This document shows, in pieces, positions 26,406-34,953 of a stretch of 64,000 bases of DNA. The stretch covers positions 80,963-144,962 of the forward strand of contig CANQNT010000006.1 in the NCBI GenBank assembly GCA_947625255.1. The letters are read 5' to 3'. The notes under the pieces were generated by a model. That model saw only the letters and a program-made list of their open reading frames with translations. It was not told the origin of the DNA and made no database searches. The translations under genes were made by a program, and so were the position numbers. Position 1 is the first letter of the stretch. Every line of letters starts with the position of its first letter. Origin of the DNA: an uncultured Acetatifactor sp. Its GTDB lineage: Bacteria > Bacillota > Clostridia > Lachnospirales > Lachnospiraceae.

Positions 26406-26650
26406 CCATCTCTCCTTTCGCAATTTCCCTGATACGCTGCCATAGGGCCGGCAATACGCTGATTACGACAAAAATCGGCAGCACCAGTAAGATAAAGACA
26501 ACCGCCGCCGGAGTGTTTCCACATCTTCCAGCCCATACTCCCGATAGCCGTTTTCGCTGTTGCGACTGGGAGAAAGCAGACCTTTTCCTCATAAAATCGG
26601 ATGTTTTTCTTGGTGATGCCGACCAGGGACTCCACTTCGTTAATTTTCAT
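26386..26650 (-). pseudogene. MerR-family regulator with frameshift and internal deletion
   Basis: The ATG at 26650 begins a normal MerR DNA-binding domain (MKINEVESLVGITKKNIRFYEEK). One base is then missing, and the expected GLLSPSRNSENGYREYGLEDV continues in the next frame until LRRR. The third segment, in yet another frame, is a membrane helix and tail (VVFILLVLPIFVVISV... ALWQRIREIAKGEMDDARNY). Related clostridial regulators carry an N-terminal HTH, a central region of over 100 residues and a C-terminal membrane tail; here the centre is deleted. It is very likely non-functional unless the frameshift is an assembly error. Confidence 0.75.
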
Positions 26651-26759
26651 CCTTAATTCCTCCACCGTGTTTGTATGCCTGTCTGTCTATTTGCATATTG
26701 AGGTGAAACGAAAGCCAATTGTGTGGCGGTTGTGGTTTCAAGCCATGCGCGCCGCGTCT

Positions 26760-27509
26760 TTATGCGGTTTGCGCCTGCATGGAACGATAGACCGTGAGGG
26801 CCCGGGAGGCAATCAGGAGGGCTGCTAAAAGCGCCAAAATTTCCGTGAGGGCAATGGGCAGGTAGTTGCTGGCAATTACCGTTATGATGTTGACGGCGGC
26901 GTGAGTGCCAATCGCCGCATAGAAAAGCCAGGGCTTTCCGTACCGATTTACCGCGGCAAAGACGAAGACGGAATTCGACAAATGAACGATCATGGCAGTC
27001 ACGCGCTCCACTCCGGACCAAAGGTAGAGAACGGGCGAGGAGGCAAGCAGGGTATCCACTACCGCCTGAAAGTCCGCGGGAAAGCTCATTCCGCTCATTG
27101 CCAGAAGTAAAACCACAAGATTCGCCAGCATCGTAAAGCCGATTAAGAGAATGGATTCCGCGCCGCCGTGCCCGATGCCGTAGCTTAAGGCTGTTATCGG
27201 CTGCGTTTGGCCTTTCAGAAGATAGCGGAAAGCCAGAAACCGTCCCGTTTCTTCAAATAACCCCGCCGTCAGGCTTCCATAGAAAGTATACAGCCAGATA
27301 TTGCTTTGGATTGTTTTCCCAAAGGAGCTCATTAAGATCAGGCTGTGCAGCAGGGATTCCAGAATCATTGCGAACAGGATAAAGATTGCCGCGCCGATGA
27401 AAAAGGCGCGCCATTTTCCGCCCCGCTTATGCAGGGCCGCCATAATGCCGATAGGCAGCGCAACTGTGAGAATCAAGGTAAATAGCATTGCAAGCATGGA
27501 AAGAATCAT
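26760..27509 (-). CDS. YhfC-type glutamic intramembrane protease
   Basis: A 249-residue polytopic membrane protein with about seven helices. Residues 84-91 (LFEETGRF, Glu86-Glu87-x-x-Arg) with His114 (GIGHGGAES), His176 and His203 (GTHAAVN) match the YhfC family, which is related to CPBP-type intramembrane proteases. The biological substrate is unknown. AAGGAGGAGG precedes the ATG. The promoter is of MerR type, and the decayed MerR gene lies downstream on the same strand, so regulator and target were probably one operon. Confidence 0.8.
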   Translation of the reverse strand: MILSMLAMLFTLILTVALPIGIMAALHKRGGKWRAFFIGAAIFILFAMILESLLHSLILMSSFGKTIQSNIWLYTFYGSLTAGLFEETGRFLAFRYLLKGQTQPITALSYGIGHGGAESILLIGFTMLANLVVLLLAMSGMSFPADFQAVVDTLLASSPVLYLWSGVERVTAMIVHLSNSVFVFAAVNRYGKPWLFYAAIGTHAAVNIITVIASNYLPIALTEILALLAALLIASRALTVYRSMQAQTA

Positions 27510-27539
27510 GATGGAAAACCTCCTCCTTTCTTAATAATT

Positions 27540-27570
27540 ATTATAGTACTTCCATCAGGTGGAAGGTCAA
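27540..27570 (-). promoter_or_regulatory. MerR-type promoter with 19-bp spacer and dyad operator
   Basis: On the minus strand TTGACC (27565-27570) and TATAAT (27540-27545) are 19 bp apart. The spacer carries a perfect dyad, CTTCCA (27549-27554) with TGGAAG (27560-27565). Overlong spacers with a central dyad are the hallmark of promoters twisted into an active form by MerR-family activators. Confidence 0.75.
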
Positions 27571-27688
27571 GGGGTTTTTGAAAAAAAACAAAATAAAGTT
27601 GCTTTCGGATAAGTTTCATAATAAAATAGTGATACGAAGCGTGGGGAAAAAAAGAAAAAGAGAAGCCGTATCGGAGGAAGAGGATGTA

Positions 27689-29185
27689 ATGCTGCCGGAG
27701 AAGTTCATGGAAAGAATGCGGAATCTGTTAGGAGAAGAAGCGGAAGCGTTTTTGGAGAGTCTGAAAGGGACGCCATACCAGGCGCTGCGGCTGAATCCGG
27801 CAAAGACGGGAACGGAAGAGTTTTTGTCTAAATCTGTGTTTCATTTAACGCCGGTTCCGTGGGAGCGGAATGGGTTTTATTATGAAGCATCGGATCAGCC
27901 CGGGAAGCATCCCTACCATGAGGCGGGAGTCTACTACATTCAGGAGCCCAGCGCCATGGCTCCTGCAGGACTTTTGGAGGCGAGGCCGGGAGAAAAGGTG
28001 TTGGATCTGTGCGCGGCGCCAGGTGGGAAAACCACGCAGCTGGCAGCGGCCATGAAAGGGCTGGGGCTTCTGGTGAGCAACGAGATTCATCCCGCCAGGG
28101 CCAAGATTTTGTCGGAAAATGTCGAACGGATGGGAATTTCCAATTGTCTGGTGACCAACGAAACGCCGCAGAAATTGTCGGAGGTTTTCGCGGATTATTT
28201 TGACCGGATTCTGGTGGATGCGCCTTGCTCCGGGGAAGGAATGTTCCGCAAGAACGAAGAGGCCGCGGAGGAATGGAGCCCTGAGAATGTGCGGATGTGC
28301 GCCGAACGGCAGGACGGGATTCTGGACTGCGCGGCACGTTTGCTGCGGGCGGGCGGCCGGCTGGTTTATTCCACTTGTACGTTTGCCCCGGCGGAGGACG
28401 AGGGGACGGTGGCGCGGTTTTTGATGAGACATCCCGAGTTCCGGACGGTGAGGGCGACGGGATTTGGCGTGGCGGAGGAATCGGCCGGTGATGCGGATTG
28501 TGAAAGCGCGGCGGGTGGATTGGCCGGTACGCCGGTTTCCAGGGCCTTATTTTCTCCTGGCAGACGGGAATGGGCGGTGGAAGTGGACGGAACACCACTG
28601 AAGTGTGACGAAGAGATTCTGGACAGCCTTTCGAACGCGATTCGGCTATGGCCCCATAAGCTGCAGGGCGAGGGTCATTTCGCCGCGGTCCTGCAAAAGG
28701 ACGGGGGAGAAAGCGCCGGTTATCGAAGCTTGTGCAGAAATGGGCTGCAAAAGGGAATATCCGAGAAAGAATGCGGGGATTATTTTGTATTCGAGGCGGA
28801 AACCCTGAGGGGGCCTTTGCGGAAACTTTTACCTCAGGCCGGATGCTTGTTGAAATTTGGCGACCAATTGTTTTTGTGTCCGGAAGAGATGCCCGCGATT
28901 AAGGGTTTGAAAGTGCTTCGGCCGGGGCTGCATCTGGGGACGTTGAAGAAGAATCGTTTTGAACCGTCTCATGCACTGGCACTGGCGCTTCGGCCGGAGA
29001 TGGTGATGCGGTACGATCTGGGTGCGGAGGATCCCAGGACACAGGACTATTTGAACGGACTTACTTTTCCGGCGCAGGGGCCGAAGGGATGGTACCTGAT
29101 TACCGTGGACGGTTACGGGCTGGGCTGGGGAAAGCTGACCGGCGGGACGATGAAGAACCATTATCCCAAGGGGCTGAGAAAGTAA
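27689..29185 (+). CDS. RsmF/RsmB-type rRNA m5C methyltransferase (NOL1/NOP2/Sun family)
   Basis: A SAM-dependent RNA cytosine-5 methyltransferase of 498 residues. SAM-binding motif I is VLDLCAAPGGKTTQLAA, and the two catalytic cysteines lie in VDAPCSGEGMFRKN and YSTCTFAPAEDEG. The C-terminal part (RFEPSHALALAL... GWYLITVDGYGLGWGK) resembles the RsmF-type RNA-binding module. ATG 27689 follows GGAGGAAGAGGA. The frame is open to 27578, but the extra residues are lysine-rich and precede the ribosome site. It ends GLRK just before a tandem repeat array. Confidence 0.88.
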   Translation: MLPEKFMERMRNLLGEEAEAFLESLKGTPYQALRLNPAKTGTEEFLSKSVFHLTPVPWERNGFYYEASDQPGKHPYHEAGVYYIQEPSAMAPAGLLEARPGEKVLDLCAAPGGKTTQLAAAMKGLGLLVSNEIHPARAKILSENVERMGISNCLVTNETPQKLSEVFADYFDRILVDAPCSGEGMFRKNEEAAEEWSPENVRMCAERQDGILDCAARLLRAGGRLVYSTCTFAPAEDEGTVARFLMRHPEFRTVRATGFGVAEESAGDADCESAAGGLAGTPVSRALFSPGRREWAVEVDGTPLKCDEEILDSLSNAIRLWPHKLQGEGHFAAVLQKDGGESAGYRSLCRNGLQKGISEKECGDYFVFEAETLRGPLRKLLPQAGCLLKFGDQLFLCPEEMPAIKGLKVLRPGLHLGTLKKNRFEPSHALALALRPEMVMRYDLGAEDPRTQDYLNGLTFPAQGPKGWYLITVDGYGLGWGKLTGGTMKNHYPKGLRK

Positions 29186-29215
29186 GCAAGGGCAAGGCGC
29201 GAGGTCCGAGGGAGG

Positions 29216-29330
29216 CAGGGGCCAAGGGAAGCAAGGCCAAAAGAAGCAAGGCCAAGGGAAGCAAGGCCAAAAGAAGCAAGGCCAAGGGAAGCAAGGCCAA
29301 AAGAAGCAAGGCCAAAAGACGCAAGGGAAA
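29216..29330 (+). repeat. Tandem 30-bp repeats after the methyltransferase gene
   Basis: A 30-bp unit made of two similar 15-bp halves (GGAAGCAAGGCCAA and AAGAAGCAAGGCCAA types) repeats about three times from 29221 to 29310, with degenerate units at both ends. It lies between the methyltransferase stop and the alpha-galactosidase ribosome site. In one plus frame it would encode Lys/Ala/Ser-rich SKAKRSKAKG repeats, but no start of its own is evident. Confidence 0.9.
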
Positions 29331-29389
29331 AAGAAATCAGGACAAGACAAGAAAAGACAAAACACAAGTAAGAATGGGAGGATGAATTT

Positions 29390-30523
29390 ATGGTAAAATT
29401 GACACCGCCGATGGGGTGGAATTCGTGGAACACTTTTGGACCGAACATTAATGAGCAGGTGATTTTGGAAATCGCGGATGCCATGGTGGAAAAGGGACTG
29501 CTTGCGAAGGGTTATGAATATCTGGTAGTTGACGATTGCTGGTCGTTAAAAGAACGGGATGCCAACAGACGCCTGGTGCCTGATCCTGAGAAGTTTCCGC
29601 ATGGAATGAAAGCGGTGGCGGATTATGTGCATTCCAAGGGATTGAAATTCGGGATGTATTCCTGCGCCGGGAATCTGACCTGCGCGGGTTATCCGGGAAG
29701 CTTTGAGCATGAATTTATAGACGCGAAGACCTTTGCGGAGTGGGGCGTGGATTTTTTGAAATACGATTATTGTTATCATAGCCCGATCATCCCTGGAGAA
29801 AATCTTTACCGCCGGATGGGGCTGGCCTTGGACAACAGCGGCAGAGATATTTTATTCAGTGCCTGTTCCTGGGGCGTGGACGAGACGCATGAATGGGTGA
29901 AGAGCACGGGCGCCTCCATGTGGAGATCCACGGGAGATATTTTTGATACCTGGCAGTCCATCAAGGATTTGGCAAAGCAGCAGGAGAAGCTGCATCCTTA
30001 TAATGGCGTTGGCTGCTTTAACGATATGGATATGCTGGTTGTGGGAATGTATGGCAAGGGCAATGTGGGTCTGCAGGGCTGCAATGATATCCAGTACAAA
30101 AACCATTTTTCCATGTGGGCGTTCTTTGGCTCTCCGCTGATGATTGGTTGTGACATCCGTAACATGAGCCAGGCAGCGCTGGATATTTTGACCAATGAAG
30201 AAGTCATCCGCATCAATCAGGATCCGGTTTGTCGTCAGCCCGTGAAGCTGCAGGGTATATGGTCGGGGGATGATTTGCTGATTTACGCAAGACACCTGGC
30301 CAACGGGGACCTGGCCATTGGCGTATTTAATCTGGGCGATGGAAATGCCACTTGCAGATTAAATTTGGATCAGCTGGGGCTGCCCGTCAGTACCGGCAAG
30401 ACCCTGGAACTGCATGAAGTCTGGACGGGAGAGGTATCCTATGTGAAAAACGCTACCATGTTCAAGGATTTGGCGCCTTACGACTGCGCGTTGTATCGGG
30501 CTAAGGTGATAGATTTATTATGA
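29390..30523 (+). CDS. GH27 alpha-galactosidase
   Basis: A 377-residue TIM-barrel glycosidase that removes terminal alpha-galactose (alpha-N-acetylgalactosamine is possible). The family opening TPPMGWNSWNTFG and the nucleophile Asp126 in FLKYDYC are clear, with Asp183 in RSTGDIFDTW as the likely acid/base. A C-terminal beta-domain (DLAIGVFNLGDGNATCRLNLD) follows. There is no signal peptide, so it probably acts in the cytoplasm on imported oligosaccharides. Its stop overlaps the next start (ATGA). Confidence 0.93.
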   Translation: MVKLTPPMGWNSWNTFGPNINEQVILEIADAMVEKGLLAKGYEYLVVDDCWSLKERDANRRLVPDPEKFPHGMKAVADYVHSKGLKFGMYSCAGNLTCAGYPGSFEHEFIDAKTFAEWGVDFLKYDYCYHSPIIPGENLYRRMGLALDNSGRDILFSACSWGVDETHEWVKSTGASMWRSTGDIFDTWQSIKDLAKQQEKLHPYNGVGCFNDMDMLVVGMYGKGNVGLQGCNDIQYKNHFSMWAFFGSPLMIGCDIRNMSQAALDILTNEEVIRINQDPVCRQPVKLQGIWSGDDLLIYARHLANGDLAIGVFNLGDGNATCRLNLDQLGLPVSTGKTLELHEVWTGEVSYVKNATMFKDLAPYDCALYRAKVIDLL

Positions 30524-30711
30524 ATGTTTGCATGAAATGCGGCAAGCCATTGACCCGGATTGATATCGGAGCATATAAGAAATTTATTAACAGAGGAAGC
30601 ACCCGCTTCCTCTGTAAGCAATGTCTGGCCGATCATTTGGGTGTTTCGGTGGAATTAATTGATCGGAAAATTGAAGAATTTCGGCAGCAGGGGTGTACGT
30701 TGTTTCTATAA
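30520..30711 (+). CDS. Small CxxC/CxxC zinc-finger protein
   Basis: A 63-residue protein. Cys4-Cys7 (CMKCGKP) and Cys32-Cys35 (LCKQCLADHL) form a likely zinc knuckle, followed by a helical tail (VSVELIDRKIEEFRQQG). It overlaps the alpha-galactosidase stop by four bases, so translation is coupled. The function is unknown; similar small proteins appear in related clostridia as far as I recall. The 203 bases after it, to 30914, hold no gene that I can support. Confidence 0.75.
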   Translation: MNVCMKCGKPLTRIDIGAYKKFINRGSTRFLCKQCLADHLGVSVELIDRKIEEFRQQGCTLFL

Positions 30712-30914
30712 TAAGGGGATAAGTGGAATTTTTAAAGGGAAGCGAAGCTACAGGGATGCCGTAGGGATATTTTTTCTGAAGAAGCCTCCTGAGGGAGCAC
30801 AGCCATTGGGGTTTATAGGTACTATGAAAGTTTTCGCTTTGTTCGAAAAAATGAAATTTGTTTTATAGGATGAGAGCGTTTGGATTTACATTGGGATAAA
30901 GGAGACGATTTGCC

Positions 30915-31742
30915 TTGCAGACCAGAATCATCTACGAGGACAATCATATATTGGTAGTTCACAAGCCGGCGGGACTGGCAACGCAGACGGCCAGGGTAGG
31001 GCGGCGGGACGTGGTGAGTGAATTGCGGAATTATTTGAGCCAACAAGGGTTGGAGGGAAAAGAGAGAGCTTTCAAGGGAACAAGAGAAATTTCCGGGGGA
31101 TCGAAAAGAAGTTCCGTGGCATCGAAAGGAAGCTCTACGGGATATCTGGGGATTATTCACAGATTGGACCAGCCGGTGGAGGGGTTATTGGTTTTTGCAA
31201 AGGACAATGCTTCAGCCGCCAGGCTTTCCGCGCAGCTGGGCGGAGGGACGCTGAACAAGCGCTATTATGCGGTGGTCAGCGGTGTGCCTGAGGAAGACCA
31301 GGGAGAATTGGCGGATTGGCTGGTCCGAGATCCGCAGACCCAGACGGCAAGGGTGGTGACTGCCCCGCGGGCTCAGGGGGTACCAGTGGCATCGGACCCG
31401 CAAACCCCTGTGGCGCGAGATCCGAAAAAAGCTGTGCTGCAATATCGGGTATTAGAAAAGTTATTCACGCCGGTTCCTTATTCTCTGCTGGATATCCACA
31501 TTGATACGGGGCGTTTTCACCAGATTCGTGTACAATTGTCCCATGCGGGGATGCCGATTTTGGGAGATCATAAATATGGGGATTCCGTTTCTCAGGAGAG
31601 GAGCCGTCAATTGATGGTGGGAAATATTGCGTTGTGCGCATATTACTTAGAATTTCGTCATCCCAGAACGGGGAAAAGGATGGAGTTTATTGTAGAGCCT
31701 GAGGGAGAGATTTTTCCGCGGAGGAATTATGAGCGGCACTGA
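30915..31742 (+). CDS. RluA-family pseudouridine synthase
   Basis: A 275-residue RNA modification enzyme that isomerises uridine in rRNA or tRNA. The N-terminal IIYEDNHILVVHKPAGLATQ, the catalytic Asp in IIHRLDQPVEGLLVFAKD, and the C-terminal GRFHQIRVQLSHAGMPILGDHKYG are the RluA signatures. A Lys/Ser-rich insert of about 40 residues (ERAFKGTREISGGSKRSS) precedes the HRLD motif, and another low-complexity stretch lies near residues 150-170. The start is TTG 30915 after AAAGGAG. The target site is unknown. Confidence 0.9.
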   Translation: MQTRIIYEDNHILVVHKPAGLATQTARVGRRDVVSELRNYLSQQGLEGKERAFKGTREISGGSKRSSVASKGSSTGYLGIIHRLDQPVEGLLVFAKDNASAARLSAQLGGGTLNKRYYAVVSGVPEEDQGELADWLVRDPQTQTARVVTAPRAQGVPVASDPQTPVARDPKKAVLQYRVLEKLFTPVPYSLLDIHIDTGRFHQIRVQLSHAGMPILGDHKYGDSVSQERSRQLMVGNIALCAYYLEFRHPRTGKRMEFIVEPEGEIFPRRNYERH

Positions 31743-31903
31743 AAGAGAATCGGATTCTGTCTATACAGCTCTGGAAAAAGTCAGGGAAAATACATAAAAC
31801 CCACAAATATGTCCCATACTATTCTCATATTGGTGCGTTCAGGCATCTATACGGAGGCTGGCCGGAAGCGTATTTCCATTCTCCCTCGGAAAGGCGAACC
31901 ATA

Positions 31904-32980
31904 ATGGAAGAGTATGGACAAGGTGAAAATCACGGATTTCAAAAGTGGAAAGGCAATCGTTTATTGACACTGCTCGCTATTATAGGAGTGGTGTATTTTT
32001 TCTTGCGGTATTTGTCGCCTTTGGTGGCGCCGGTCCTGATCGCGATGCTTTTCGTGACGATTTTTGGGCCAACTTTGAAAAAAATGCAGGAAAAGCTGCA
32101 TATTCATCGCCAAATTGGAGCGATTCTCCTATTATTGGTGGGGTGCGCGGTGACAGCCTTGTTGGCGTGGGTGTTGTTTTCCTGGATCGTGGGAAGTCTG
32201 CCAAAGTGGATCGGGCGGATGGATGAGTTGGAGCAGAGAATCGGGCGTATTGTTTACAACGGCAGTCAGCTGGCCAGTCACGCGCTTCGGATTGATGGGG
32301 AATATTTGAGTGAAACCTTGCTGCGGTATGTAGAGGACGGATTTCAATATCTGCAAAATAAAGCGGTGCCCGGAATGCTGGCGCAGTCGTTGACTTATGC
32401 GAAGTGCCTGGCCGCGGTGGGGGCCTTTCTGGTGACATTTTTTATCGCGGCGGTGCTGCTGGCCAAGGATTATGACCGCATTATGAATAATTTGCTGGAC
32501 CGGGAGGAGTTTCATGTCGTGCTGGAAGTGATTTGCGGCGTGATCCGTTATCTTGCCACTTTCGTGCGGGCGCAGCTTGTGATCATGTGCCTGATCGGAG
32601 GGCTTTCTGCCTTTGTACTGACAGTGGCCGGAATTGAGCATGGGGTATTGTGGGGACTGCTGGCGGGGCTGTTGGACGCGCTTCCTTTTGTGGGAACGGG
32701 AATTGTATTGGTGCCATTGGCGATTACCAGGGTATTTTGCGGGCGACTGGGGCAGGCGGCAATCTGCCTGGTGGTGTATGGGTGCTGTGCCTTTTTGCGG
32801 GAAATGATGGAGCCGCGTCTGATTGGCAGCCGCATCGGCGTGCCGCCCATTGCCGTGCTGGTCAGCGTGTACGCGGGAATTCGGCTCTTCGGTCTGTGGG
32901 GCATCGTGAAAGGTCCGTTGGGTTTTGTTATGATTTATCAGATTTATTTAAGTCTTGTGAGACGCAGTGCGGAAAAGTGA
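31904..32980 (+). CDS. AI-2E family permease
   Basis: A 358-residue membrane protein with about seven or eight helices, in the AI-2E (PF01594-type) transporter family. The N-terminal FLRYLSPLVAPVLIAMLFVTIFGPTLKKMQ and C-terminal GLLDALPFVGTGIVLVPLAI, plus EPRLIGSRIGVPPIAVLVSVYAG, are the conserved elements. Members export varied substrates, including Na+/H+ exchange in some; YtvI-like proteins in spore formers are relatives. A link with luxS in this window is only suggestive. Confidence 0.88.
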   Translation: MEEYGQGENHGFQKWKGNRLLTLLAIIGVVYFFLRYLSPLVAPVLIAMLFVTIFGPTLKKMQEKLHIHRQIGAILLLLVGCAVTALLAWVLFSWIVGSLPKWIGRMDELEQRIGRIVYNGSQLASHALRIDGEYLSETLLRYVEDGFQYLQNKAVPGMLAQSLTYAKCLAAVGAFLVTFFIAAVLLAKDYDRIMNNLLDREEFHVVLEVICGVIRYLATFVRAQLVIMCLIGGLSAFVLTVAGIEHGVLWGLLAGLLDALPFVGTGIVLVPLAITRVFCGRLGQAAICLVVYGCCAFLREMMEPRLIGSRIGVPPIAVLVSVYAGIRLFGLWGIVKGPLGFVMIYQIYLSLVRRSAEK

Positions 32981-33160
32981 GACGCAATATGGGAGTAGGG
33001 GAGGTGGAAGTCACAGGCTTTGTAAAATGCCGAAAAAATTCTCTCGCAAGATCTGGAAATCCATATGGTTTTGTGATATGCTGATTTTAATTCAGTCTTT
33101 TTTGGCCTGGCTTATCTTATCGGTACCCGTTCCGGTACAAATTGACGTTTCATAAGGGAC

Positions 33161-33337
33161 GTTATTGAGCCGTTGAAAAAGGCTGAGTTGGAACGAATCA
33201 AGGAAGATTATGAGCCGTGGCTGGGAAATGTACATAGGGAGCTTTTGGCAAAGGGGTTCCGCGTCTTCTATGGCAGGAAGGCTCTGGCGGTGATCCCTAA
33301 GCCGGAGAAGGAGCCATATATTTTTTCGGCTGGGTGA
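33161..33337 (+). pseudogene. Possible gene remnant
   Basis: The interval 32981-33403 holds no clear gene. A protein-like frame ends at 33337 and reads VIEPLKKAELERIKEDYEPW...GNVHRELLAKGFRVFYGRKALAVIP. It has no ATG and only an internal TTG at 33173 without a ribosome site. It was not recognised, and is probably the tail of a lost gene. Confidence 0.3.
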
Positions 33338-33403
33338 ATATGGCGGCGGCACAATCATAATACTAAACTGCTATGGAAAATAGAATCGTGAGGAGATGGA
33401 AGA

Positions 33404-34561
33404 ATGGCTATTTTTGATGTAATCAAATGTGAGGCGCCGGTCCATACTTTGGTGTGGAAGCATCCGGCAGAAGATTTTAATACGAGCTCCACCTTGATCG
33501 TGGACGAATCCCAGGCTGCCGTTTTCTATAAAAACGGGAAAGTGGCGGATATCTTTACTGCCGGCAGGTATGTTTTGTCTACCCAGAATATACCTCTTTT
33601 AAGAAAGCTGATCGAGCTTCCGACCGGGGGAATTTCCAGCTTTAGCTGTAAGGTGTACTTTGTCAATTTGGTAGAGGCCATGAACCTTAAGTGGGGCTTG
33701 AATTCCAAGGTGTCCTACATGGAGCCGATTTACCAGATCCCGATTTCTATTGGAATGCGGGGAGCTATGAGCATACAGGTTGGAGATCCGGGACATCTCA
33801 TTGTCAATCTTATCGGCACGGAGCATGGCCTTACAGCCGAGGAACTCACCAGTTATTTCCGCTCACTGATCGTGATGCGGGTGAAAACCCATGTTGTGAA
33901 AGTCATAGCGGAACAGCAAATCAGTATCTTTACGATTGACGCGGAGCTTGAGACGTTGGCTGAGGCGTTGAAGGCAAAGCTTGCCCCTGATCTTGAGAAG
34001 TACGGAATTCGGCTGAAGATGTTTACTGTGGATGAGGTTGTCAAGCCGGAGGATGACCCGCTGTATTTAAGAGTAAAGCGCTCCTTAAGCGAACGCTCCA
34101 CCGGACTTTTTGAGGCGGAGACGAAACGCCAGGCAGCGAGAATTGCAGCCCAGGCAAACGCCGAGACTGAGGTTATTGGCGCGCAGGGTCATAAGGCCGC
34201 GCTTGATACTCTGGGCACCAGCTACCAGCAGGAGCGGCAATTTGATATTTCCGAAACAATGGCGGCGAATCAGGGTTTCGGCGGTTTTACCGGTCTTGCG
34301 GGAAGTATGGCGATGATGCCGGGAGCCATCGCTATGGGCAATATGGCTGCCGGAGCAATGAATTTTGCGTCAAGTGCTCCCGCAAACAGCGTGGAGACTT
34401 CACCGAAAACGAAAAAATGCAGCAATTGCGGAGCGGAACTTCCAATTGCCGCAAAGTTCTGCTTTCAGTGCGGACAACAGCAGCCAAAGGTGTGTCCGAA
34501 CTGTGGAAAAGAAGTGCCTGACGGATCAAAGTTCTGCCTTGAATGCGGCACAAAACTATAG
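33404..34561 (+). CDS. SPFH-domain protein with C-terminal double zinc ribbon
   Basis: A 385-residue cytoplasmic protein resembling the YdjI-type SPFH (stomatin/prohibitin/flotillin-like) group. The SPFH region covers about residues 20-230 (TLIVDESQAAVFYKNGKVADIFTAG... VDEVVKPEDDPLYLRVK), followed by an Ala/Glu-rich helix, a Gly/Met-rich stretch (GFGGFTGLAGSMAMMPGAIAMGNMAAGAMN) and two C4 zinc ribbons (CSNCG...CFQCG and CPNCG...CLECG). Relatives are recruited to stressed membranes. The ribosome site GAGGAG precedes the ATG. A small membrane protein follows closely and is a candidate membrane partner. Confidence 0.85.
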   Translation: MAIFDVIKCEAPVHTLVWKHPAEDFNTSSTLIVDESQAAVFYKNGKVADIFTAGRYVLSTQNIPLLRKLIELPTGGISSFSCKVYFVNLVEAMNLKWGLNSKVSYMEPIYQIPISIGMRGAMSIQVGDPGHLIVNLIGTEHGLTAEELTSYFRSLIVMRVKTHVVKVIAEQQISIFTIDAELETLAEALKAKLAPDLEKYGIRLKMFTVDEVVKPEDDPLYLRVKRSLSERSTGLFEAETKRQAARIAAQANAETEVIGAQGHKAALDTLGTSYQQERQFDISETMAANQGFGGFTGLAGSMAMMPGAIAMGNMAAGAMNFASSAPANSVETSPKTKKCSNCGAELPIAAKFCFQCGQQQPKVCPNCGKEVPDGSKFCLECGTKL

Positions 34562-34578
34562 GAAAGGGGGGAATATTT

Positions 34579-34953
34579 GTGATTGGAATTTTTATACTGA
34601 TTCTCATCCATATTATTATCATGGCAGGCGGGATAGCGGTTACTCTGCTTCTTCCTGCAAAGATCACGTCCGCGCTGATCGTATCGCTGGTTTTTTGTGT
34701 GATAGCTTATCTGGTATTTGCGGCAATGACAGTACTTGCTGCAATTCAGTCGAAACAAAAGACAATGCAGAATGGTGGGATGATAATCGCTTCTCTTATC
34801 TATTTTATCGTTGCCTTTTTGGGTTCTTTGATCTTTACGGTTCTTCACTTGCCGATAAAGATTCATATTTTGCTGGAGATCGTCATTCTGATTTTGGGCA
34901 TTGTCCTGCTGCTGGTCATGCTAATGGCAAAGCTGCACATTGAAAAGCAATGA
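34579..34953 (+). CDS. Small four-helix membrane protein
   Basis: A 124-residue protein of four hydrophobic helices with almost no soluble loops. Nothing in it identifies a family. The GTG start at 34579 follows GAAAGGGGGG; an ATG earlier in the frame at 34543 lies inside the zinc-ribbon gene. The tight spacing (17 bases) implies co-expression with the SPFH gene, so a membrane-docking role is a reasonable guess. Confidence 0.65.
   Translation: MIGIFILILIHIIIMAGGIAVTLLLPAKITSALIVSLVFCVIAYLVFAAMTVLAAIQSKQKTMQNGGMIIASLIYFIVAFLGSLIFTVLHLPIKIHILLEIVILILGIVLLLVMLMAKLHIEKQ

Noticed and set aside
29216..29330. CRISPR-like appearance of the 30-bp array
   Set aside because: Units are directly adjacent with no unique spacers and no cas genes nearby; it is a simple tandem repeat.
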